Source of the DNA: a virus
Length of the DNA stretch: 23,543 nucleotides
Virus record (IMG/VR): IMGVR_UViG_3300021405_000368
Location: 1-23,543 of that record
Reading direction: 5' to 3' (one strand)
Positions within the stretch are counted from its first letter, which is position 1. Every line of letters begins with the position of its first letter. The notes beneath the pieces are model-generated. The model was not told where the DNA came from. It did no database searches and saw only the letters and a program-made list of their open reading frames with translations. Position numbers and translations under genes: made by a program. Shown here one piece after another: positions 6,056-13,104 of the stretch.

Positions 6056-7156
6056 CTAGCGTCCATGCGCCTTGCGGGTGATGGCGTTGGCGACCGCCTT
6101 GTGCTGCTCGGGACAGTGGTGCCCGTAGACCTTGAGGATCACCTGCGGCGAAACGCCGAAGAAGCCGCTGACCTCCCAAATCGAAGCGCCATTCTGCAGC
6201 GCCCAAGAGATCGCCGTATGGCGCAGCGTATGCGCCGACACCTTACCCTCCAGTCCGGCGTCGGCGACGCAGCGAGCGAACGCCTTCTTGACGCTCCCGA
6301 CCGGCTCGCCATTGAACTCCACGACCGCCTTCAGCGAAATGCCCCGACGCTTCCATCGGCGTATATGGGCAAGCAGACGATCCGGCAAGCGGACGGGCGG
6401 CTGGCGCTTGTTCGTCTCTGCTGTTCCGGACGCGCGGCGATAGAGGACGCCTTGTTCGAGGTCGACGTAGCCACGGCCGATCGCCGGACCCATGGCCGCC
6501 CCGCAGACCGCCGCCGAGCGCGTCCCGGTGTAGAGCGCCACCAGAATGAACCTGGCTAGGTGCTGTCGGGACAGGCGGCCGATCTCCCCGCCTCGTTCGC
6601 GCTGCCGAAAGCGCCACGCTGCCCACAGCAGCCTTGCCGCCTCCGACCGCGTGAGCCATCGGTCGCGGGCAGGAGCCTTCGCTGGCAATTCGATGTCCCG
6701 GCGAAAATCGACGTTGAGAATCTTTTCTTCGTATGCGTGGCCAAGCGCCGCGCTCAAATCTTCAAGCTCACGTCTGGCCGCCTGTTCGCTGCCGCGAGCT
6801 TCCGCGTAGGTCCGGCACAAGCGTTTGTTCAGCGCCGTCACCGGCTTCGTTCCGAAAAACTCAAGCAGCTTCACCACCCGCTGCCCGAGCGCCTCAGGCC
6901 GGGCGATCTTCGCGCCGCGGTCCTGCTGGTAGATGTTCAGGAGTTCGGCGAGCGTGATGGCAGCGGGGTCACGTCCGCTGTCGTAGTTCGGCTTGATGCG
7001 GGCGGCGAGGTATTCCGCGAGCTTTTCTTCAGCCCCCGCGCGGTCATCAGCGCCGCAGCCAGTTGCAATTTTGCGTCCGTCGTCACGGATGTACCAGAGC
7101 TTTTTCCCCCGGACGTCCCGGAGCCAGAGACGGGCTGGTTTGGCTGCGTTCGACAT
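6056..7156 (-). CDS. int: Tyrosine recombinase / phage integrase
   Basis: A 366-residue site-specific recombinase that should integrate the phage at a tRNA-Val gene. An N-terminal beta-rich arm-binding segment (LWLRDVRGKKLWYIRDDGRKI, about 10-30) precedes the SAM-like core-binding domain (about 68-160). The catalytic domain shows Arg in YTGTRSAAV (R213), HTLRHT (H309, R312) and the nucleophile in LKVYGHH (Y344). A Lys near 250 (TNKRQ) fits the beta-hairpin lysine. The usual second His region reads FFGVSPQV, a variant common in this subgroup. Its stop is about 30 bp from the right attP arm. The excisionase-like gene overlaps its 5' end by 220 bases. An operator-like repeat upstream of xis (7377-7397) probably controls both. 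Confidence 0.95.
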   Translation of the reverse strand: MSNAAKPARLWLRDVRGKKLWYIRDDGRKIATGCGADDRAGAEEKLAEYLAARIKPNYDSGRDPAAITLAELLNIYQQDRGAKIARPEALGQRVVKLLEFFGTKPVTALNKRLCRTYAEARGSEQAARRELEDLSAALGHAYEEKILNVDFRRDIELPAKAPARDRWLTRSEAARLLWAAWRFRQRERGGEIGRLSRQHLARFILVALYTGTRSAAVCGAAMGPAIGRGYVDLEQGVLYRRASGTAETNKRQPPVRLPDRLLAHIRRWKRRGISLKAVVEFNGEPVGSVKKAFARCVADAGLEGKVSAHTLRHTAISWALQNGASIWEVSGFFGVSPQVILKVYGHHCPEQHKAVANAITRKAHGR

Positions 7157-7359
7157 AGTCCCCTCATCTCCTCCACGTTCGCGAGCGTGGTGTATTGCTT
7201 CCCCGCGATGGTCTCGACCGTCAGCCGCCCTTTAGCTATTTCCCGGCGTAGACCGCTTGCGGTCATGGACCCATCGGGAAAAGCCAGTTTTGCAGCGATG
7301 TCGAGCCTCAGCGGGGTGTCGGGCGCGACGCTGGTCGGATCGACCATTTGAGGTTTCAT
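6937..7359 (-). CDS. xis: Excisionase-like DNA-binding protein
   Basis: A 140-residue protein with an N-terminal winged-helix-like region (RLDIAAKLAFPDGSMTASGL followed by RREIAKGRLTVETIAGKQY and TTLANVEEM). This is the layout of excisionase/MerR-like proteins encoded next to integrases in Rhizobiales phages. The C-terminal half is Ser/Thr-rich with a helical stretch (DAKLQLAAALMTARGLKKS) and is read in a second frame through the first 220 bases of int. The ATG at 7359 has a GGGAAG purine run upstream; a TTG at 7383 inside the operator is less likely. It would bend attachment-site DNA and direct excision. The function is inferred from HTH type and position. Confidence 0.7.
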   Translation of the reverse strand: MKPQMVDPTSVAPDTPLRLDIAAKLAFPDGSMTASGLRREIAKGRLTVETIAGKQYTTLANVEEMRGLCRTQPNQPVSGSGTSGGKSSGTSVTTDAKLQLAAALMTARGLKKSSRNTSPPASSRTTTADVTPLPSRSPNS

Positions 7360-7376
7360 ATTTGCTTCCCGTTGTT

Positions 7377-7397
7377 TATGCAAGTTCAGCTTGCATA
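7377..7397. promoter_or_regulatory. Repressor-type operator A, upstream of xis-int
   Basis: Perfect inverted repeat with 8-bp half-sites TATGCAAG and CTTGCATA separated by five bases (TTCAG). It starts 18 bp upstream of the xis ATG. The same ATGCAAG-N5-CTTGCAT architecture recurs at 14008-14030 and, with one mismatch, at 15253-15271, so a single phage regulator probably binds all three. Confidence 0.7.
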
Positions 7398-7410
7398 TCC
7401 CCCAGCGCCC

Positions 7411-7452
7411 CTGAAGTGGGACCGGCTCCAGCGCCGGAACCGGTCCCTTCAG
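7411..7452. other. Long inverted repeat between the early operon and xis
   Basis: CTGAA plus GGGACCGG (7411-7425) pair with CCGGTCCC plus TTCAG (7440-7452), with a two-base bulge and a 14-base loop. No T tract follows on either strand, so it is not a standard terminator. It could shape the RNA reaching xis-int from the operon upstream, or be a factor-dependent stop. Confidence 0.5.
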
Positions 7453-7493
7453 TCCATCCGACAGGCGCGTAGGCGGACCGAACTCTCAGAAAC

Positions 7494-7751
7494 TCACAGC
7501 GGGTCGATGCCCTCGGCCAGGGCGTCGTCGACCCAATCGTCGATCGCCTCGTGTGCCTGCAGGCCGTCGACCTTCGCGCGCAGACGCTCGATTCCCGGTC
7601 CGGGTGGCCACGGTGCCGCCATCCATTGCCGGAGGTAGGCGCGCAGCGCCGCGATCTGCGCGTCGGTCAGCGCCTCATGCTTCAGGTAGGCCTCGACGGC
7701 GGGGCGCAAGACCCCGCTCGTCTCGTTCATCCAGAAGCCGGGCATGGTCAT
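7494..7751 (-). CDS. Small conserved-looking phage protein
   Basis: An 85-residue protein beginning MTMPGFWMNETSGVLRPAVEAY, then TDAQIAALRAYLRQWMAAPWPPG and EAIDDWVDDALAEGIDPL. It is predicted helical and acidic at the C-terminus. The ATG at 7751 has AGGAG eight bases upstream, which settles the start although the frame is open further. Proteins with the GVLRPAV..YL....L....I..LR.Y..QW pattern are common in early regions of Rhizobiales phages, to my recollection, with no known function. It is the last gene of the early left operon before the hairpin and xis. Confidence 0.7.
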   Translation of the reverse strand: MTMPGFWMNETSGVLRPAVEAYLKHEALTDAQIAALRAYLRQWMAAPWPPGPGIERLRAKVDGLQAHEAIDDWVDDALAEGIDPL

Positions 7752-7825
7752 AGCACCCGCTCCTTGAAGGCGACCGGCGGCAGCGGCGCGCGACGCGGCC
7801 GGCGAAGGGAGAGGGCCTCTCGCCT

Positions 7826-8005
7826 TCATGAGCGCTGCCTCAAGACCCGCAACACCTTGGGCTTGTCGTTGCCAAGCTTGGCGCTCGCCTCGATCATCCG
7901 TTTGGCTTGCGCCTCGCGCAGGAGCAAATCCTCGGGAGACAGGCGGCGCTTGGCCTTCTCCTTGGCGTGGTGGTTCGACCAATAGCTTTGCGTCGCCTTG
8001 CCCAT
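7826..8005 (-). CDS. Small basic protein, unknown
   Basis: A 59-residue ORF that begins MGKATQSYWSNHHAKEKAKR and continues RLSPEDLLLREAQAKRMIEA before ending KVLRVLRQRS. It starts one base after the stop of the 32-residue zinc-ribbon ORF, within an unbroken run of tightly packed minus-strand genes. It is rich in Lys/Arg and helical, which suggests nucleic-acid contact, but no family is recognised. Alternative frames here give only Arg/Pro/Ser-rich translations, so this frame is the most protein-like. Confidence 0.5.
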   Translation of the reverse strand: MGKATQSYWSNHHAKEKAKRRLSPEDLLLREAQAKRMIEASAKLGNDKPKVLRVLRQRS

Positions 8006-8006
8006 G

Positions 8007-8105
8007 TCACTCGACCTCTTTGCGCTTCTTGTTGGCCAACGTCGTCGCGCACGATCGGCAAAGCGCGCTTTCCTTGGCCATCCTTCCGCAGCGTGCGCAG
8101 GTCAT
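8007..8105 (-). CDS. Tiny zinc-ribbon protein (32 residues)
   Basis: The ORF reads MTCARCGRMAKESALCRSCA followed by TTLANKKRKEVE. Two CxxC pairs 12 residues apart form a minimal zinc ribbon. Its ATG overlaps the stop of the upstream gene (ATGA at 8102-8105) and its stop is one base before the next ATG. Gene packing and the paired cysteines argue that it is expressed despite its size. Confidence 0.5.
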   Translation of the reverse strand: MTCARCGRMAKESALCRSCATTLANKKRKEVE

Positions 8106-8305
8106 AGCAGCCGCTCTTTCTCCGTCTCTTCGGCGACCAGGCGGGCATAGTCCTCAACGATCGCCGCCATCGCCGCGATCTCATGATCGACCTTGGCCTG
8201 GCTCATGAGGCCGCCCGTCACCCGCTTCTGGTAGACGCTTTTTCTCAAGGCCAGTTCGCGCTGCGCGCACTTCAACTTGTCGAGCGTGCTGATCGGCGCA
8301 GTCAA
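8102..8305 (-). CDS. Small helical phage protein
   Basis: A 67-residue protein with STLDKLKCAQRELALRKSVY, then VTGGLMSQAKVDHEIAAMAAIVEDYARLV and a charged end. It is almost entirely helical and probably coiled-coil. The pattern of a helix pair with 'LRK.VY...V..G.M....A..EI..M..I..DY' is familiar from small early proteins of proteobacterial phages, where no function is assigned. It overlaps the tiny zinc-ribbon ORF by ATGA and lies 13 bases after the next gene upstream. Confidence 0.65.
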   Translation of the reverse strand: MTAPISTLDKLKCAQRELALRKSVYQKRVTGGLMSQAKVDHEIAAMAAIVEDYARLVAEETEKERLL

Positions 8306-8318
8306 TTTTCATTTCCCC

Positions 8319-8555
8319 TCATGGCTTCTTGAATGGACGACTTGGCTCCGGCCGCGGTGGGGGCGCCGGCTGTTGGAGCTGCGCCTCGTCCCGGCGGCCC
8401 GCGAGAGCGATGGCCCGCTCCGTCCGCGCCCGTTCGATCTGCGCCATGGCGGCTTCGGCTTCTTCCCGCGTTTTATGAAACGAGAGGATGCAGTGGTGCT
8501 CGACTACGACGTAGGTCGGACCGTTCATCGATTGCCAGGATTGGATCTTGAGCAT
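8319..8555 (-). CDS. Small protein, unknown
   Basis: A 78-residue protein. The first 30 residues (MLKIQSWQSMNGPTYVVVEH followed by HCILSFHKTREEAE) suggest a small beta-alpha fold; the rest is a helix (AAMAQIERARTERAIALAG) and a Pro-rich tail ending PSRPFKKP. It starts six bases after the RecT stop, without a strong Shine-Dalgarno sequence, so coupled translation is likely. No family is recognised. Co-transcription with recT places it in the recombination block. Confidence 0.6.
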   Translation of the reverse strand: MLKIQSWQSMNGPTYVVVEHHCILSFHKTREEAEAAMAQIERARTERAIALAGRRDEAQLQQPAPPPRPEPSRPFKKP

Positions 8556-8561
8556 CGAGCG

Positions 8562-9821
8562 TCACGCGCGCGCTTTCATGGTTTCGGCGGCGATCTGCTT
8601 CAGCCGGCGGGTGTGGCCAGCGGTCAAGACCGCCAGTTCGTCGCCGTTGAGATCGTCGTCGAGCCAGCGATCGAGCGCGGCTGCACCCTTCTCGCGCGCG
8701 ATCCTTTCGCCGGTCTGCATGAGATCCTGGAGCAGCGCGCCGCGATCGAGCGCCGCATTGTCATCGGGCAGGCTGTCGTCGGGCGGCGGCGGCGCCGACC
8801 GGGGCGGCGCAGCGGACGCAGGGCGGCCAGCCTGATCACCCGAGGCCGGCGGGAGAGGACGCCCTTGCCCTGCGTCACGCGCGCCGGCAGCGACGCTCTC
8901 GTCTGCCGTCGTTTCGGGAGGGGAGTCCCCCGAAATCTGATCTCTGATTTCGCCCGTCTCCGGGTCGTGTGGAATGTCCTCGACCCCGGCCAGCGCGTCG
9001 AGGCGGGCGATCAACGACTTGGGGCGGGGGCCGGCCAGGACCTTATCACTGGCCCCCTTCAGATCATAGAGTTCATCGTCGCGGTGGAGGAGATCATCGA
9101 GATCGGTCGACATCGGCAGCACTTTGGAGTGCCGACGCGCCACCGTCTTTTTCGCCGCCTCGTCGTAGCTCTTGACCCACATCGCCGAGAAGTTGCCGTC
9201 CCTGTCGGGCCTGGAGTAGGCGTCGCGCACACAGTCGATCTCGAACCGGCTCATCACGTCGCGGCTCTTCTCGCCGGTCTTCAGGACCGCGATCGAATAG
9301 GCGAAAGTCAGCGGGCCGGGGTCGATGTGCGCGCGCAGCCGCGCGGCATATTGCTCGTCGCTCTCCGCGCCCGATCGTTCGAGCGGCCTCGGCATGTAAG
9401 GCTTGTGCTTGATGTAGGGATCGTCGCCCTCCTCGTAATCGAATTTGTCCTTCAAGTGGACGGCGTGCACATCCCAAGTCGAGATGGTGTCGCTGTTCCT
9501 CACCTTCTTTCGAAGGCCTGCGATCATCGGCATCCAGACGACCTTGTCGATCCACTCTTTGCCGACTCTCGTCGAATAGATGACAAGCGCCCCTTCCCTG
9601 CCGTCAGGCAGAAGGCCGTCCTGCGCCGCCTTCATGCACGAGGTCCACAAGCTCTGGCGGTCCGCGGTCGCCAGTTTCGGATTGGTCTGGACCGCTGTCA
9701 GGACGACGCGGACGAACTGCTCGACCCGAATATGTCCAGGCAGCGCGGCTTTGAACTGTGGCTGGCGCTGGCCGAGTTCGGCGGCGATCGTCGGTTCCCT
9801 GATTGCAACGTCCGAATTCAT
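8562..9821 (-). CDS. recT: RecT-family single-strand annealing protein
   Basis: A 419-residue protein. Residues about 15-230 carry the RecT core: ALPGHIRVEQFVRVVLTAVQTNPKL, then SLWTSCMKAAQDGLLPDGREGALVIY, WMPMIAGLRKKVRNS and DEAAKKTVARRHSKVLP. RecT promotes annealing of complementary strands and pairs with a 5'-3' exonuclease, here probably the YqaJ-type gene further up the same operon. The C-terminal 150 residues are an Ala/Pro-rich linker plus a small helical domain (RWLDDDLNGDELAVLTAGHT), making it longer than a typical RecT of about 270-300 residues. Start at 9821 is firm: AGGAGGAG lies four bases upstream. Confidence 0.9.
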   Translation of the reverse strand: MNSDVAIREPTIAAELGQRQPQFKAALPGHIRVEQFVRVVLTAVQTNPKLATADRQSLWTSCMKAAQDGLLPDGREGALVIYSTRVGKEWIDKVVWMPMIAGLRKKVRNSDTISTWDVHAVHLKDKFDYEEGDDPYIKHKPYMPRPLERSGAESDEQYAARLRAHIDPGPLTFAYSIAVLKTGEKSRDVMSRFEIDCVRDAYSRPDRDGNFSAMWVKSYDEAAKKTVARRHSKVLPMSTDLDDLLHRDDELYDLKGASDKVLAGPRPKSLIARLDALAGVEDIPHDPETGEIRDQISGDSPPETTADESVAAGARDAGQGRPLPPASGDQAGRPASAAPPRSAPPPPDDSLPDDNAALDRGALLQDLMQTGERIAREKGAAALDRWLDDDLNGDELAVLTAGHTRRLKQIAAETMKARA

Positions 9822-9843
9822 GACGCTCCTCCTGTCACCTTGA

Positions 9844-10707
9844 TTATGCTTTCCCCGTCAGGCGAAACTTCACGGCGTTAAACGTCCTGAAGGCAGTCTC
9901 GCGCCTCTCGTTGGAGGCCGAATTGTCTGGATGCAGGCATGCCAGAATGAGCAGGAATTCCGCGTCGGTTAGGATCGGCTGGTGCATGTCGATCAGCTTG
10001 CGGTAGTATTTTTCCGTCCGGTGCGCTCTGTTCAGTTCCTCCTGAAAGTCTGGAAAATTCTTGTCATAGAGTTCCTGCGCGGCCTTGCGGATGCGCTCGC
10101 TGAAACTGTCTTCCAGCTCTCGCGTGCGACGGGTGATAGCGGCGTTGACGTGAGCTTCCTGCGCCTTCGTGAAGACCACTGGACCATCGGCTTCGGAACG
10201 GCGGCTTCTGATGTCGCGCAAGACGTTGGTGGCCGTGCAGGGCGAGACGGATACATCGCGGGCGATCTGCGGTGCTGTCGGCAGCTTGCCGCTCGTGGCT
10301 TCGACAGCTAGGGCATAGGTCTGTGCCATTTCCCGCTTGGGAGCGGGTTTCGCAGGGGGGCCTTTGTTAGAGCTAACAAAGGTCAGGTCGATCCCTTGTA
10401 TTGACCGGCTCTCTGTCTTTTCCAGTATGATGCGGGTCTGATCAGGGTCATTGCCCCACCTTATCAGGATGGAGCGCTCCTTTGGGGGCAGAACGTTGTC
10501 GCCGAAGCGACCATCGAGCCATTTGCCAAAGCTGCTATCGTTCTTGCCGTGATCAGCACGCGCCCCGGCAAGTTCGACCGCCAGCTCGAGCGTCGCTTCC
10601 CGCCAATCAGCATCGGCTTTGCCGCGCCGCGTGATCGCGGCATCGATCTTCTGCGCCCGCCGTTCCAGCCGATCGGGCAGCTTGACGATATTGTCGTCCG
10701 TGCTCAT
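9844..10707 (-). CDS. Phage HTH-containing protein, unknown
   Basis: A 287-residue protein. The N-terminal 90 residues are helical (ELAVELAGARADHGKNDSSF, then GKWLDGRFGDN.LPPKERSIL). Residues about 143-168 (PTAPQIARDVSVSPCTATNV) look like a helix-turn-helix. The C-terminus (PILTDAEFLLILACLHPDNSASNERRET) carries a CLHPD motif that recurs in uncharacterised Rhizobiales phage proteins and recalls the HPD loop of J domains, though without a clear J domain. It is probably a DNA-binding accessory of the recombination or replication block. It is separated from the next gene upstream by an intrinsic terminator (10736-10763), so its expression may depend on readthrough or its own promoter. The purine run GAGAGAGA supports the ATG at 10707. 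Confidence 0.7.
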   Translation of the reverse strand: MSTDDNIVKLPDRLERRAQKIDAAITRRGKADADWREATLELAVELAGARADHGKNDSSFGKWLDGRFGDNVLPPKERSILIRWGNDPDQTRIILEKTESRSIQGIDLTFVSSNKGPPAKPAPKREMAQTYALAVEATSGKLPTAPQIARDVSVSPCTATNVLRDIRSRRSEADGPVVFTKAQEAHVNAAITRRTRELEDSFSERIRKAAQELYDKNFPDFQEELNRAHRTEKYYRKLIDMHQPILTDAEFLLILACLHPDNSASNERRETAFRTFNAVKFRLTGKA

Positions 10708-10735
10708 ATCGAAGATCTCTCTCGTTTATTGATGT

Positions 10736-10763
10736 AAAAAGGCCGGATGCCATTCATCCGGCC
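10736..10763 (-). terminator. Rho-independent terminator inside the early left operon
   Basis: On the minus strand a perfect 9-bp stem (GGCCGGATG / CATCCGGCC) with a five-base loop is followed by TTTTT (10736-10740). It stops leftward transcription after the 108-residue gene and before the 287-residue gene. Lambda-like antitermination or a second promoter would be needed for full expression of recT onwards. Confidence 0.85.
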
Positions 10764-10774
10764 CCTTCCTTGCG

Positions 10775-11101
10775 TTACGCCGCCAGCTTCACCGCACTTA
10801 ACCGCTGCGTATGGCTCAACTGCACACGGCGCAGAACAACCTGCATGGAACGGGCGATAGCGGCCTCCTTCGCGCTGGCGACCGCGCTGAACCCCGACTT
10901 CTTCGCCTTCTCCTTGATCAAGGCGGCGGCGAAAATCTTGTCCCCTATGACGCTCCCGGTGACGGCGTTTGTGTTCTTCACGGCTTCAAGATATTCGCGC
11001 AGCTTCTCGTCGCCCCAGTGCTCGCGGACAAGAACTTGGACCTCCTCCAGGATTGAGGACTTTTTCTTGGTGACGATGGGAAAAATAGCCGGCAGCGTCA
11101 T
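10775..11101 (-). CDS. Small phage protein next to the exonuclease
   Basis: A 108-residue, Lys-rich protein: ILEEVQVLVREHWGDEKLRE, then YLEAVKNTNAVTGSVIGDKIF, then AAALIKEKAKKSGFSAVASAKEAAIARSM. It is helical, with no enzyme motif. Its ATG overlaps the exonuclease stop (ATGA, 11098-11101), so it is translationally coupled to it and could be a partner or modulator. It is followed by an intrinsic terminator. I do not recognise a family. Confidence 0.65.
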   Translation of the reverse strand: MTLPAIFPIVTKKKSSILEEVQVLVREHWGDEKLREYLEAVKNTNAVTGSVIGDKIFAAALIKEKAKKSGFSAVASAKEAAIARSMQVVLRRVQLSHTQRLSAVKLAA

Positions 11102-12045
11102 GCTTTGAACTCCTTCACTTTGATGGCGCGGTACGAAGTCGCCTTGACCACGTACTCGGCCCGCTTGACGGTCTTCGCTGTGATCACCCGGCCGTCCCCG
11201 AGCGTTCCCCGCGCGGCGTTGCCGAGCAGATGAACCAGTTCCGTGTCGAGAGGCTTGCGCTCCTTGCCGGCGGCGTCGCCGGCGCTCTCGATCGTCTTAA
11301 GCCGCTGGCGCTCCTCGACTAGCTCGAGCGCGCGCTCGTTGCCGGTCAGATCAACCTCACCGCCGTCGTCGTCGGCGTAGACCCGCGCCAGGGTCGCTGC
11401 GTCTTTTCCGTAGTCAGGCGGGTAAGGATCGTTGTCCACCACCCGCCGCCAGAAATCGGCGACCAACACGCGCAGCCGGACGATCAGCCCCGGCCGAAGC
11501 GGCACGTCCGCGACGTGCATCTCGAGGCCGCCGTCGCCGAGCGCCATGGCGGCGATCGCCGCCCACTTGGCGCCGGTCAGCGCCGCCTCGACGCTTGCCT
11601 GGACCGCAATCCACAGCGGGACCTCGACCTCGCCGTCCTCGCCCCGCCAGCCTTTCTTAAACGCGAAGTGGCCGACCGTCTTGATCTGGACGACGCCGGT
11701 CCCTTCGACGTCGGGACGCGACGCGAGCGCGTCAGGCGTCGCGCCGAGCCGCTGCTCGCCGTCGCGGTAGTAGAAACGGTGCGGCTGGATGATCCACTCG
11801 GGCTTTTCTTCCTGCAGCAGCTGCAACGCGATCGGCTCAAGAAGCCGTCCGCGTCGCATCGCCGACGTCTCGCCGGAATCTTCCGTGAGCAGTCCGCGCT
11901 TGAGGCACCACAGCCCATAGGGCGTCATGTACGGGTGGACCTCGGGACCGAAGAGCGCGGCGGCGACCGAGGCGGTCACGTCCTGTTCCCGCCTCGCCAG
12001 CCACGACGCACGATCGGTGATCGCGAATCTTGCGATCTCGTTCAT
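11098..12045 (-). CDS. YqaJ-type viral recombinase / exonuclease
   Basis: A 315-residue PD-(D/E)XK-fold nuclease of the YqaJ / lambda-exonuclease class, expected to resect double-stranded ends for RecT. Visible motifs are RRGRLLEPIALQLL (E70), RLGATPDALAS (D105), VVQIKTVGHFAFKKGW (Q120-I-K122) and VPLWIAVQASVEAALTG. The catalytic Glu of E-x-K is replaced by Gln, which is odd for an active nuclease but may be normal in this subgroup. The ATG at 12045 overlaps the preceding stop by ATGA; upstream open frame is Arg-rich and rejected. After about residue 200 the protein carries a charged helical C-terminal extension. Confidence 0.85.
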   Translation of the reverse strand: MNEIARFAITDRASWLARREQDVTASVAAALFGPEVHPYMTPYGLWCLKRGLLTEDSGETSAMRRGRLLEPIALQLLQEEKPEWIIQPHRFYYRDGEQRLGATPDALASRPDVEGTGVVQIKTVGHFAFKKGWRGEDGEVEVPLWIAVQASVEAALTGAKWAAIAAMALGDGGLEMHVADVPLRPGLIVRLRVLVADFWRRVVDNDPYPPDYGKDAATLARVYADDDGGEVDLTGNERALELVEERQRLKTIESAGDAAGKERKPLDTELVHLLGNAARGTLGDGRVITAKTVKRAEYVVKATSYRAIKVKEFKA

Positions 12046-12347
12046 GCGGCCTCGTCCCCTATGCCAACGAGGCCGCCGCGCTTGACCCAGGCGTCGTAGT
12101 TCTCTTCGCTTCCCCAACAGCCGCGCGGCAGGCTGTTGACCAAGAGGCGCGCGTAGCTCGGGACGATGTGGGCGTTCTCATCGTCGGCGCGACCCATCGC
12201 CTCCATCAGGTCGTTCTTAAACAGCGCCTGGAGGAAATGCCCGGGCGGTATCCCGCGCTCGACATAGCGGACGATGCCGGCGCGCATCCGCTCCGGCACA
12301 TCGCGCCAGTCGACCTTCTCGCGCCACGCCATCGTCGGCGCGTTCAT
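12042..12347 (-). CDS. Conserved phage protein of unknown function
   Basis: A 101-residue protein with ERMRAGIVRYVERGIPPGHF, LQALFKNDLMEAMGRADDEN and YARLLVNSLPRGCWGSEENY. The arrangement R-Y-x-E-x-G-I-x-P-G-x-F-L, then NDL-x-E-A-x-x-R-A-D, then L-P-x-x-C-W-G-S is one I recognise from small proteins in many tailed phages; none has a function known to me. It is coupled by ATGA to the exonuclease below and, unusually, to the PEP-CTERM gene above (12344-12347). Confidence 0.75.
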   Translation of the reverse strand: MNAPTMAWREKVDWRDVPERMRAGIVRYVERGIPPGHFLQALFKNDLMEAMGRADDENAHIVPSYARLLVNSLPRGCWGSEENYDAWVKRGGLVGIGDEAA

Positions 12348-13072
12348 GCCGCCGTGGCCGTGCTGCGGCGGCGAGCGGCGAGGCCGACGAGCGCCGCGAA
12401 GCCGATCAGCATCAGCGCCCAGGTCGAGGGCTCCGGCACGACGCCCGACTGCATGTTTTGGGAAAAGCCCGTCACGCTGCCGCCGGTGATCAAATTAAGC
12501 GAAGCGCCTTCGGTCATGCTGAACGGCGCGAGCGCGTCGAACGGCTTGGTCAGGCTGCCGCTGAAGCTGTCGGGGTTGGTGAGCGGCGTGCCTGTCACCG
12601 TGGCCAGCAAGGCACCAGGGGTATTGTTGGGGTTCGCCCCTTGGGCGCCCGCCGCGTCGGCCCAGAATTGCTCGGTCGAGGCCGGTGAGCCGACGGCGTC
12701 GTTGAAGGTCAGCGACGCGCTGTTTTTGATGAAACTCACCGGCGGGACGAAACCGGTGTCGCTCGCCAGGAGCTTGATGTCGATCGGCGCGCCGCTCTCG
12801 TTGATGATGTTTGCGCTCGACAGGGTGAGCTCGTTGACCGCGCCGAAGCTCGAGGTGGCGAGCGTGATCTGCGCGAACGCACCGCCGATCGTTTGGTCGA
12901 TCGTCAGCAAATTGTTTGCCCCGCCGCTCACGTCGCACGACAATTGACCGTCGAAGCAGGTGAACGTTGAGCCGTTGGCCGAGATCGAGAGTTGCAGGCG
13001 CGCGTGCGCGGGCGTCAGGCCGGCCGCGATGATGAGAGCCGCGGCGGATATTGAGACAATGGTGGATCGCAT
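12344..13072 (-). CDS. Secreted PEP-CTERM (PEPxxWA-type) protein
   Basis: A 242-residue exported protein. Residues 1-24 are a clear Sec signal (MRSTIVSISAAALIIAAGLT followed by PAHA, then Arg). The middle is a Ser/Thr/Asn-rich beta domain with one likely disulphide pair in TFTCFDGQLSCDVSGG. The C-terminus has the full tripartite sorting signal: VPEPSTWA, a hydrophobic helix LMLIGFAALVGLA and an ARRRS cluster. Such proteins are processed by a host exosortase and placed at the cell surface or in extracellular matrix. A Shine-Dalgarno AAGGAA precedes the ATG. Its stop overlaps the next phage gene (ATGA), and it lies within the early recombination operon, a very unusual place. The fold and sorting signal are clear; the biological role (surface alteration, exclusion or passive cargo) is unknown. 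Confidence 0.9.
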   Translation of the reverse strand: MRSTIVSISAAALIIAAGLTPAHARLQLSISANGSTFTCFDGQLSCDVSGGANNLLTIDQTIGGAFAQITLATSSFGAVNELTLSSANIINESGAPIDIKLLASDTGFVPPVSFIKNSASLTFNDAVGSPASTEQFWADAAGAQGANPNNTPGALLATVTGTPLTNPDSFSGSLTKPFDALAPFSMTEGASLNLITGGSVTGFSQNMQSGVVPEPSTWALMLIGFAALVGLAARRRSTATAA

Positions 13073-13104
13073 AGCTTTCGTTCCTTCGATGGCCCCATGG
13101 GCTT

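Noticed and set aside
8277-9881. 534-codon open frame on the plus strand
   Set aside because: It is antisense to recT and the genes around it. The translation is Arg/Val/Asp-rich with no recognisable domain, as expected from high-GC DNA, while the minus strand gives a clear RecT.
12030-12947. 305-codon plus-strand frame antisense to the PEP-CTERM gene
   Set aside because: The minus strand has a full signal peptide and sorting tag; this frame has neither a motif nor a ribosome-binding site.
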